From assembly GCA_002381695.1 (NCBI GenBank), contig DFXM01000006.1, forward strand, positions 61,349 to 73,071: a DNA stretch of 11,723 bases. Direction: 5' to 3'. Shown in pieces: positions 6,262 through 11,723 of this stretch (its first letter is position 1; every line of letters starts with the position of its first letter). Source of the stretch: Clostridium sp. UBA4108 (lineage in GTDB: Bacteria > Bacillota > Clostridia > Clostridiales > Clostridiaceae). Under the pieces are notes generated by a model. That model worked only from the letters and a program-made list of their open reading frames with translations, was not told where the DNA came from and did no database searches. The translations under genes were made by a program, and so were the position numbers.

Positions 6262-7536
6262 ATGATAACTTTAAATGATGATAACATCATCTTTTCTAAA
6301 TATGTACGATTTATGGAAAATGAAGATGAAACTATAATAATAAATGGCCGCTCTGGTACATGGTTAGTTATTGATGAATCTATGTTAAATAATATAAGCT
6401 ATTGTGTAAATAATAAAATAGCTCCATCAACATATATAAATAGTTTAGAGAACATATCAGACAAGCAAAAACTATCAGATGCCTTTGAAGTTCTATTCGA
6501 CGAAAAAATTATTGTGAATTCTGATGAAAAAGAAAAAATTAATATAACTGAAGTAGAATTTAAAATAACTAATAAATGTAATCTTAAGTGTCTACACTGT
6601 GCTGCTTCTTCTGACATAAGTAAAGTGGATAATTTAACTACTGAAGAGATTAAATTGATTTTAGATAAAGTTTTCAAATTGAATATAGATACTCTACTTA
6701 TAACCGGTGGAGAACCTTTAATAAGACATGATATAAAAGCTTTGCTTCCATATATCAGAAATAACTTTAAAGGTACAGTAAATCTGATAACAAATGGAGC
6801 ATTAATTGATAAGGAAATGGCTTCTTTATTAAAACAATGTGTAAGTGCAGTCTCAATTAGTATAGATGGCTATGATAAGATCTCTACTGACTTTATAAGA
6901 GGAAAAGGTGTTTATGATAAAATTATACAAGCTATAGCCAATCTTAAAGAAGCCGGTTTTAATAAGGAAACTATAATTCTCACCATGACAGTAACAAATC
7001 AAAATTTAAACCATGAAGATGATTTTAATTCATTATGTGAAAAGTTTGATGTCACTGGAGGCGTCAGAAGATTTTCACCTATAGGTAGGGGCTTTGATAA
7101 TTACGGTGCCATTGGAGTAGATAACTATTCTAATTTGAAATTAAATAATCTCAATGATGATGCTTTAGAAGAGATTAGAGAAAGCCTAGAATGTAAAATA
7201 GTGTGCAGAGCAGGACTTGGTAAATTTTCCATTAGCGATTTAGGAGAATTACATCCATGTCTTATTTTAGATAGTAAAGAATATAATTTTGGAAATATTT
7301 TAAAGGATGAATTAGATGAAATATTTAACTCTAAAGAATATATGAAATTTATTGATAATAAAATTATGAGAAGTGTCGTTGATAACATACCTAAGTGCAG
7401 AAATTGTAATGTGAGATATTTTTGCATGGATAACTGTCTAGGATATAACAATTCCTATTATAACAATAGTGAACTTCATAAAGAAAAGTGTAACCATGTA
7501 AAACCATATTTAAACAAGATTTTATGGAATGAATAA
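6262..7536 (+). CDS. Radical SAM/SPASM peptide maturase
   Basis: This 424-aa enzyme probably modifies the 27-aa peptide encoded just upstream. The N-terminal 90 residues (GRSGTWLVID at 29-38, then a helical part) resemble a PqqD-like peptide-recognition element. The radical SAM core carries the 4Fe-4S motif CNLKCLHC (Cys106, Cys110, Cys113) and the GGEP motif (149-152) that contacts S-adenosylmethionine. The C-terminal SPASM domain has a full set of cysteines for auxiliary clusters: Cys315, then GELHPC with Cys333, Cys379, Cys382, Cys388, Cys392 and Cys410. The family makes thioether, C-C or C-O crosslinks, or oxidises side chains, in ribosomal peptides; the chemistry here is unknown. AAAGAAGG precedes the ATG. 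No transporter or protease follows. Transcription is probably by read-through from the promoter at 5919. Confidence 0.93.
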   Translation: MITLNDDNIIFSKYVRFMENEDETIIINGRSGTWLVIDESMLNNISYCVNNKIAPSTYINSLENISDKQKLSDAFEVLFDEKIIVNSDEKEKINITEVEFKITNKCNLKCLHCAASSDISKVDNLTTEEIKLILDKVFKLNIDTLLITGGEPLIRHDIKALLPYIRNNFKGTVNLITNGALIDKEMASLLKQCVSAVSISIDGYDKISTDFIRGKGVYDKIIQAIANLKEAGFNKETIILTMTVTNQNLNHEDDFNSLCEKFDVTGGVRRFSPIGRGFDNYGAIGVDNYSNLKLNNLNDDALEEIRESLECKIVCRAGLGKFSISDLGELHPCLILDSKEYNFGNILKDELDEIFNSKEYMKFIDNKIMRSVVDNIPKCRNCNVRYFCMDNCLGYNNSYYNNSELHKEKCNHVKPYLNKILWNE

Positions 7537-7621
7537 TTTAGAATTTTAATTTTTCTCTTCACAACTATATACTATATTCTAAACTACAATAACATAGGAG
7601 TCACCAATTATAATAAAAGTA

Positions 7622-7660
7622 ACAACAATAATGAAATCTTTCAAAATTATTTATTGTTGT
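7622..7660. repeat. Inverted repeat after the maturase gene
   Basis: ACAACAATAA (7622-7631) and TTATTGTTGT (7651-7660) are perfect complements around 19 bases. There is no U-tract on the plus side, so it may be an mRNA 3' stem-loop rather than a terminator. Confidence 0.5.
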
Positions 7661-7697
7661 ATTATAACTATTAGACTCTAGTATTTATATTTCCCCT

Positions 7698-7750
7698 ATC
7701 ATTGGTTAATTATAGTTTTTAATAATAGAATTAACCAATGATATGATTTT
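7698..7750 (+). terminator. Intrinsic terminator of the RiPP unit
   Basis: ATCATTGGTTAATT (7698-7711) pairs perfectly over 14 bp with AATTAACCAATGAT (7729-7742), followed by ATGATTTTTC on the plus strand. The minus side has no U-tract. It lies about 160 bases past the maturase stop. Confidence 0.7.
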
Positions 7751-7845
7751 TCTATTCAATATGATAATATCTTTGAAATTACATGTGACCATCCTGCTCC
7801 AGCAAATCTTCATAAATATATTTCATATTTCAGCATTCCCCTAAA

Positions 7846-7887
7846 ATAATATAAAAGACACACTTTGATAAAAATCAAGGCATGTCT
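7846..7887 (-). terminator. Intrinsic terminator of the SOD gene
   Basis: On the minus strand AGACATGCCTTGAT pairs with ATCAAAGTGTGTCT around a UUUU loop, using two G-U pairs and one mismatch, then runs into TTTTATATTATTTT. It begins 50 bases after the SOD stop codon. Confidence 0.75.
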
Positions 7888-7936
7888 GATATAAAGATAA
7901 CTATTTATTTTCCAAATAAAATTTTAAAAAATCTCT

Positions 7937-8581
7937 TTAAAAATATCCCTCTGGATAGTTTATATATCTCTTCATCTTCATGACCTGCATTGAAGCCATA
8001 TATTTCCGGAATCTCTCATTTATAACATCCCAATTTATATTTTCAATAAATGTAGCTATATATTTAGCTTTGTCTGTACCAAAATCCATAAAATATGCAT
8101 GCTCATAGACATCCATAACTAATACTGGCCAGGAAAGCCAAACAGCACCTTTGTCATGTAAGTCACTACCTATTATGTGTAATTTATTGTCTATTGAATC
8201 AATGGTTAAAACTGCCCACCCTCTCATAGATAGTCCTACATTGGTAAGGTAGGAGATAAAATTTTCATAAGAAGAAAATTGCTCTATTATAGCGCCAAGT
8301 AAAGTACCATAAGGAGTATTGGTTCCTTTAGTCATATTCTCAAAATAAAGCTCATGAAGTTTAACCCCATCTAAGGCATATGTTTCTCCAAGCTTCAAAC
8401 TACGCATTTTCGAATAAGTTGAGTTGCTGCCAGTATAATTGCTGGGTATATAGGGTGTGTTCCAAATTTCATTTAATCTGGTTACATAGCCTACATATAA
8501 TTTATAATGCTCATCAAGTTGCTTCATTGAAATACCTTTAACTGATTGAAAATCAAAAGTTTCAGGTTTTATATTGTACAT
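7937..8581 (-). CDS. Divergent Fe/Mn-type superoxide dismutase
   Basis: This 214-aa protein belongs to the Fe/Mn superoxide dismutase family, which converts superoxide to oxygen and peroxide. The four metal ligands are present: His25 in EHYKLYV, His75 in KLHELYF, and Asp157 and His161 in DVYEHAY. The outer shell is unusual. Where E. coli MnSOD has an active-site Gln, GSDLHDKG places His142, fifteen residues before the ligand Asp, the same spacing as His145 in Mycobacterium tuberculosis SOD. The His30 gateway residue is missing (Tyr29 and Tyr32 are nearby), the tryptophan after the second ligand is Phe80, and DVWEHAY is DVYEHAY. Activity is therefore likely but not certain. There is no signal peptide. 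AGAGGTG precedes the ATG, a palindrome lies at 8605-8623, and a terminator follows; it is a single-gene unit. Confidence 0.88.
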   Translation of the reverse strand: MYNIKPETFDFQSVKGISMKQLDEHYKLYVGYVTRLNEIWNTPYIPSNYTGSNSTYSKMRSLKLGETYALDGVKLHELYFENMTKGTNTPYGTLLGAIIEQFSSYENFISYLTNVGLSMRGWAVLTIDSIDNKLHIIGSDLHDKGAVWLSWPVLVMDVYEHAYFMDFGTDKAKYIATFIENINWDVINERFRKYMASMQVMKMKRYINYPEGYF

Positions 8582-8604
8582 TTAATCACCTCTATAAAAT
8601 ATAC

Positions 8605-8623
8605 TATTACATAATATGTAATA
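8605..8623 (-). promoter_or_regulatory. 19-bp operator-like palindrome upstream of the SOD gene
   Basis: TATTACATA, a central A and TATGTAATA form a perfect palindrome with 9-bp arms, centred 33 bp before the SOD start. On the minus strand it lies between a TTGTTA and a TATATT separated by 18 bp, although that -10 would put the start very close to the ribosome binding site. A symmetric site here suggests a dimeric repressor, MarR- or TetR-like. It does not match the PerR or Fur consensus. Confidence 0.5.
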
Positions 8624-8873
8624 ACAATTAAATGTGCACACTCTCATACATCTGTATTTCATCTCCTACTTGATAAATATTAAATTATCCTAGGACTATT
8701 AACATCTATGGCAACAATAATATTATTTTCTATAGAATTTCATAGTTATCACTCGCTTTATAAAAATTAAATTTTTCTCATCTAAAATATTAAATATAAC
8801 ATTAATTCTAATACTTATGGATATACTGTGTTTAAGATATCAAAAATTATATTACTAATGAGGAGGATTCCTA

Positions 8874-9425
8874 ATGAAAGTTAAAATTGTATTATTAACA
8901 TTAGCTCTAGCAACTATATTATTTGTAGGATGTGGTAAAAAAACTGTAACACCGCCACAAACAACTCCACCATCCACAGCACCAGATGTGGTAACCACAG
9001 CTTCAATAGTAGATACTGCAGATGCCTTTGAAAAAGCTATAGGCAGCGATGGTACATGGATTATTGCCATAACAAAGGATTTAACTATTAATAAAAACCT
9101 TGTACTTAATGGTGAGTATAAAAATGGTAAAAAAGATGCTAATGGTAACGATATTATCCAACGTAAGATAGCTCTATACGCACAAGACGAAAATCGCAAA
9201 GTTACCAATAGATTCACTTTAACAGTACCAAAACTGACCATTAACAGTCCAGAAGCTAGCATACAACACGGAACCTTTAAAGGCGACCTATATGTTTCCG
9301 TAAAAAATTTCAAGCTTGTAGATACTACAGTTGATGGAAATGTATATTTTACTACTGAGGAAGCTAAGTCTACATTCTCAATGGATAGTAACAGTAAAGT
9401 AACTGGAGTTCAAGAAATGAAGTAA
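8874..9425 (+). CDS. Small lipoprotein with beta-solenoid-like body
   Basis: This 183-aa protein is probably membrane-anchored on the outer face. A lipoprotein signal peptide (MKVKIVLLTLALATILFVGC) ends in a lipobox-like FVGC with Cys20 as the lipidated residue; Phe at -3 is less usual than Leu. A Thr/Pro-rich linker (TVTPPQTTPPSTAP, 24-37) follows. The body shows short repeating beta strands such as DLTINKNLVLNG (69-80), KLTINSPEASIQHGTFKGDL (120-139) and FKLVDTTVDGNVYF (146-159), as in right-handed beta-helix or polymer-forming proteins. No catalytic motif is visible and I do not recognise the family. GAGGAGG precedes the ATG. The stop codon runs directly into the hairpin array at 9428, so the mRNA 3' end is highly structured. 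Confidence 0.85.
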   Translation: MKVKIVLLTLALATILFVGCGKKTVTPPQTTPPSTAPDVVTTASIVDTADAFEKAIGSDGTWIIAITKDLTINKNLVLNGEYKNGKKDANGNDIIQRKIALYAQDENRKVTNRFTLTVPKLTINSPEASIQHGTFKGDLYVSVKNFKLVDTTVDGNVYFTTEEAKSTFSMDSNSKVTGVQEMK

Positions 9426-9427
9426 AG

Positions 9428-9621
9428 TACGCCAAAGGCGTAGAGAAGGGCAACTTACGTTGCAGGTAAGCGCTCGCTTTGCTCGCTAGAAAAGTACGCT
9501 AGAGGCGTAATGAAGGTCAACTTACAGTTGCGATGAAGCGTTCGCTTTGCTAACTAAAGAAGTGGAGTAAACTACAGATAAGTGCTCACTTTGTTCGCTA
9601 GTTAATTGCAGTAAAGCTGCA
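9428..9621 (+). repeat. Tandem array of mini-hairpins after the lipoprotein gene
   Basis: A unit of about 67 bp occurs as 9428-9494 and 9495-9562, with a partial, decayed third copy to about 9606. Each full unit contains small perfect hairpins: TACGCC-AAA-GGCGTA (9428-9442) and GCAAC-TTAC-GTTGC (9450-9463) in the first, and TACGC/GCGTA (9495-9509) and CAACT-TAC-AGTTG (9518-9530) in the second. Both then carry a segment like AAGCGCTCGCTTTGCT. TGCAG-TAAAG-CTGCA (9607-9621) ends the array. The repeats start three bases after the lipoprotein stop and are clearly richer in G+C than their surroundings. Stem bases differ between copies (CC/GG against CT/AG) while the folds are largely kept. Confidence 0.7.
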
Positions 9622-9693
9622 TTTAATGAATATTTAATTATATTATATTTATTTCTTGTACCTAAACCATCCACCATCATATGACGTGACTTT

Positions 9694-9719
9694 ATTATCA
9701 ATACTATATTAAAACAAAG
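9694..9719. repeat. MITE-like repeat, copy 3 (right end only)
   Basis: These 26 bases match the right side of the other copies, ATTATCAA-ACTATATTAAAACAAAG, with one substitution against 2149-2173. The left half is replaced by unrelated sequence, so this is a truncated copy. It lies 20 bases past the stop of the minus-strand DUF1905 gene. Confidence 0.65.
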
Positions 9720-9739
9720 ATATTTAAATTTTAACTGAC

Positions 9740-10207
9740 TTATGAACGCTTTAATTTCTTTGAAAGCATTTTTATAGCTTCATTAAGTCTTTTATTCTTT
9801 GTTTCCATCTTCTTTGCACTGGTAATCCAATCTGTATATTTCTTCTGATTTGAATATGACAGAGTATTGAAAAACTCTAAAGCTTCTTTATTTCCTTCAA
9901 GCAGTTCTTTTAATTCTTCAGGTATTTCTACAGTACGAATACTCTCATCTTTTATAAGGACTATATGTACTATATCTCCTGGCTGTTTATTGATCTCACT
10001 TCTTATTTTTTTAGTTATTCCAACACAATGGGATGGATGACCCATTTTTACTAAAGAGCCTCGATATTCATAGCCATCAAAGGTAACCTTTACCTTAACT
10101 TGACCTTTAACTCCAAACTCTTCTTCCACATTATAAGGAAACTCAATGTAGGCACCATCTATATCCTCTTGTTTTTTTATAACTGCATCAAATTCATAGG
10201 TTTTCAT
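9740..10207 (-). CDS. DUF1905 / YdeI-OmpD-associated protein
   Basis: This 155-aa cytoplasmic protein has two domains. Residues about 5-86 form a small beta barrel of the DUF1905 type, with FDAVIKKQEDIDGAYIEFPY (6-25) and the GDIVHIVLIKD strand near 77-87. Residues about 93-152 are the helical YdeI/OmpD-associated (OmdA) tail, with VEIPEELKELL (93-103), a central FNTLSYSNQKKYTDWI (113-128) and a basic end. The Pfam family name links the tail to 'bacteriocin protection', but the molecular function is unknown and I do not infer one. The ATG is preceded by GATGAGG. The two-domain architecture and length are normal for Firmicutes homologues. It appears monocistronic, with a truncated MITE just after its stop. 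Confidence 0.85.
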   Translation of the reverse strand: MKTYEFDAVIKKQEDIDGAYIEFPYNVEEEFGVKGQVKVKVTFDGYEYRGSLVKMGHPSHCVGITKKIRSEINKQPGDIVHIVLIKDESIRTVEIPEELKELLEGNKEALEFFNTLSYSNQKKYTDWITSAKKMETKNKRLNEAIKMLSKKLKRS

Positions 10208-10246
10208 TTGTATAACCTCATCTTTCTAATTTCTAATTTTGCCTAT

Positions 10247-10508
10247 TTATATATTTATTAAATTCTTCTTGGGATTTATAAACCCCAATGTTCTAAGACT
10301 CCCATTTACCCTGTAAAATACTGGTCACATAGGCTTAGTTACATAAAAAAATTGTACATCATCATAGATGTTTTTATCAAGTTCTAACTTTCCCTTATAT
10401 TCTTTATAAAAACTCCCTACTTCATGACCATTTCCATTGTCAATAGCCATTATAGCTAATTTCTATAGGCTCTGATAATTGTATATTCTCTAAATTAAAC
10501 TTAATGTC
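10247..10508 (-). pseudogene. Probable decayed gene, family unknown
   Basis: Reading the minus strand, protein-like sequence continues through several frames. DIKFNLENIQLSEPIEISYN (from 10508) stops at a TGA, and the next frame picks up at 10450 with AIDNGNGHEVGSFYKEYKGK and continues to FFYVTKPM. It then meets TGA at 10325-10327 and goes on in the same frame as PVFYRVNGSLRTLGFINPKK to a TAA at 10247. One frameshift and one in-frame stop would join these into one chain of about 85 residues. The 41-codon piece 10325-10450 starts with ATG but has no ribosome binding site. The upstream boundary is unclear. I do not recognise the ancestor; a chance open frame is the alternative. Confidence 0.45.
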
Positions 10509-10584
10509 TTATTCTCCTGAAGATATATACCTAATATATATCACCTTTATACTTTATCCACTTGGTTTATTATATAAATAAAAA

Positions 10585-10651
10585 GCTTTGTTTTAAATGG
10601 TTGTTGATTTTAGAACTACAGATTATTATCAACAATATATTAAAACAAAGC
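10585..10651. repeat. MITE-like repeat, copy 4, with 10-bp target duplication
   Basis: This 67-bp element is bounded by perfect 12-bp inverted repeats, GCTTTGTTTTAA and TTAAAACAAAGC. The 10-bp sequence TAAATAAAAA occurs directly on both sides (10575-10584 and 10652-10661), as expected from a transposition target duplication, though it is low in complexity. The core is diverged from copies 1 and 2. On the minus strand the right-to-left stem is followed by five U, so the element may also act as terminator for the hydrolase gene ending at 10708. Confidence 0.8.
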
Positions 10652-10707
10652 TAAATAAAAAATACTCCAAAATTCATTGCTGAATAGTACGCTATTTTAG
10701 TTAAAAA

Positions 10708-11526
10708 TTATATTTCATCAACCCTTACAAGCCATTCATTAACCAAAGAGTTAAATAGTTGTTCCTGTTCTATCTGCAAATTATGTCCAGCTTTATCAAG
10801 GACAGCAAAAGTTCCTCTAGGAAAATTTTTTAAAATCTTCCATGCATCCTCATAACCAACAGAAGAATCTTGTTTCCCTAATAATATAAGAGCAGGTTTA
10901 TCAAATTTTCTATTCATTTTATCTATATCCAATGAGAATTCATAGCCCTTTTCTTTAAGATTTTTTAAAAATCCGTGGTCTGCTAATTTAACACCAGACA
11001 TTATTTCATCATTATATCTTTCATAGATTTTTCTACTTTGAATCACTGCCATAGAATTAAAATTTTCAGCCTCCTCTGTGGTTAGCTTAGATAATAACTC
11101 ATGATCCTTTATCAAAACCTCATGGTCAGGAACACTTCTTTTTTCACTATCTGCTAGTATAACTGGACAAATTAATAAAATCCCATCTACTCTGTGAGAC
11201 ATTTTGTAGATTATTCCTCTTGATAGATATCCACCATAGGATTCACCTGCAAGTAGAAAATTTTCATTAGGAATTATTTTTTCAATAAATTCAATTACAA
11301 TATCAAGCATAGTATCCGAATCGGTGATCCACTCTGCACTATCTGATTTACCCATGCCTGGCAAATCAACATATATTCTTTTATAATTGTCTTTATAACT
11401 AAATATGGGTTCCATACATCCACTCATCAATTTATGGTCCACGGAATAGCCATGTATCATAATAATTGGTTTCCCGCTACCTATTATTTCATAATTTATA
11501 GATATGTTTTTTATATCAATTTTCAT
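10708..11526 (-). CDS. Alpha/beta hydrolase (272 aa)
   Basis: A cytoplasmic alpha/beta-hydrolase-fold enzyme, probably an esterase or C-C bond hydrolase; the substrate is unknown. The oxyanion region is IHGYSVD (24-30), VDLPGMGKSD (53-62) is the conserved turn, the nucleophile is Ser96 in GESYGG, the acid Asp220 in LGKQDSSVG, and the catalytic histidine His248 in KAGHNLQ. The cap between strands 6 and 7 spans about 125-208. The length is normal for the family and there is no signal peptide. It is not a close duplicate of the hydrolase at 1103-2005: nucleophile elbow and cap differ. AGGAG precedes the ATG. An inverted repeat at 11553-11574 lies just upstream, and the MITE at 10585-10651 may serve as terminator. 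Confidence 0.92.
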   Translation of the reverse strand: MKIDIKNISINYEIIGSGKPIIMIHGYSVDHKLMSGCMEPIFSYKDNYKRIYVDLPGMGKSDSAEWITDSDTMLDIVIEFIEKIIPNENFLLAGESYGGYLSRGIIYKMSHRVDGILLICPVILADSEKRSVPDHEVLIKDHELLSKLTTEEAENFNSMAVIQSRKIYERYNDEIMSGVKLADHGFLKNLKEKGYEFSLDIDKMNRKFDKPALILLGKQDSSVGYEDAWKILKNFPRGTFAVLDKAGHNLQIEQEQLFNSLVNEWLVRVDEI

Positions 11527-11552
11527 TTTTTTCTCCTCTTAATTATAATTGT

Positions 11553-11574
11553 TAGTGTAAAATTTTTTACACTA
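11553..11574 (-). promoter_or_regulatory. 22-bp operator-like palindrome upstream of the second hydrolase
   Basis: TAGTGTAAAA, a 2-bp centre and TTTTACACTA are perfect 10-bp arms, centred 37 bp upstream of the hydrolase start codon. The position and symmetry suggest a repressor site. On the minus strand it is not followed by a U-tract, so a terminator is unlikely in that direction; on the plus strand it is followed by CTTTTT. I cannot place a convincing promoter next to it. Confidence 0.5.
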
Positions 11575-11723
11575 CTTTTTAAAAATCACCTTTATACATA
11601 GATTGTAATAATGATACTACATTGTACAAATAGGCTTTTCTTTTATAAGCTATTTAAATTGGACTTCATATTATTACTGTGAATACCATTTGCAGGAATC
11701 TTAGATTTACTTAGTTTCTATGA

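Larger units (their letters stand above)
7537..7855. other. Intergenic DNA after the maturase
   Basis: The stretch holds two inverted repeats (7622-7660 and 7698-7742, listed separately). A plus-strand frame at 7742-7849 reads through 35 codons (including CDHPAPANLHKY) but lacks a start codon. A minus-strand 15-codon frame has AGGGG upstream, but there is no other support. I see no gene I can defend. Confidence 0.5.

Noticed and set aside
7742..7849. A plus-strand frame of 35 codons containing CDHPAPANLHKY
   Set aside because: It has no start codon, follows a terminator directly, and shows no recognisable domain; a chance frame or very short remnant.
9428..9621. CRISPR array as an explanation for the repeats after the lipoprotein gene
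   Set aside because: Units are contiguous with no unique spacers of constant length, copies are diverged, and no cas genes are present.
9740..10207. The DUF1905/OmdA gene as an immunity factor for the RiPP locus
   Set aside because: The family name mentions bacteriocin protection, but the gene is over 2 kb away, on the other strand and separated by unrelated units; there is no sequence evidence for a link.
11628..11655. Imperfect hairpin AAATAGGCTT/AAGCTATTT near the right edge
   Set aside because: Short stem with a bulge, no U-tract on either strand and no gene end next to it in this window.

Overview
The window looks like chromosomal DNA of a low-GC Gram-positive anaerobe, most likely a Clostridium sensu stricto. 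The reasons are the very AT-rich composition, strong AGGAGG-type ribosome binding sites, U-tracted intrinsic terminators, Gram-positive signal peptides, and a clostridial gene mix (4HB chemoreceptor, DJ-1/PfpI protein, Fe/Mn-SOD family protein, SPASM radical SAM enzyme). I cannot name the species.

Layout. 1-397 has no gene and carries one copy of a short repeat. 398-2005 (minus) is a probable two-gene unit: an alpha/beta hydrolase followed by a four-helix membrane protein with a PH-like tail. 2063-2417 packs in the hydrolase promoter, a 67-bp MITE-like element, the chemoreceptor terminator and a block of small palindromes. 2426-4141 (minus) is a methyl-accepting chemotaxis protein with a SigD-like promoter. 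4403-4909 (minus) is a small secreted protein of unknown role, and 5029-5604 (minus) a DJ-1/PfpI protein. 5919-7536 (plus) is the most interesting part: promoter, leader with two competing hairpins, a 27-codon peptide gene ending in GTGPCGW, an internal terminator, and a 424-aa radical SAM/SPASM enzyme. This has the architecture of a minimal RiPP (ribosomally made, post-translationally modified peptide) locus. 7937-8581 (minus) is a divergent Fe/Mn-type superoxide dismutase under a 19-bp palindrome. 8874-9425 (plus) is a small lipoprotein followed by a tandem array of mini-hairpins. 9740-10207 (minus) encodes a DUF1905/YdeI-OmpD-associated protein. 10247-10508 is probably a decayed gene, 10585-10651 is the best-preserved MITE copy with a 10-bp target duplication, and 10708-11526 (minus) is a second alpha/beta hydrolase with an operator-like palindrome upstream.

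Most genes are single transcription units with their own promoters and terminators; only hydrolase/membrane protein and precursor/maturase look co-transcribed. No transporter, peptidase or immunity gene accompanies the RiPP pair here, so export and leader cleavage would have to be supplied from elsewhere. The two repeat families (MITE-like elements and GC-richer hairpin arrays in 3' untranslated regions) show that the intergenic DNA has been reshaped by small mobile or slippage-prone sequences; one MITE creates a false N-terminal extension on the first hydrolase.
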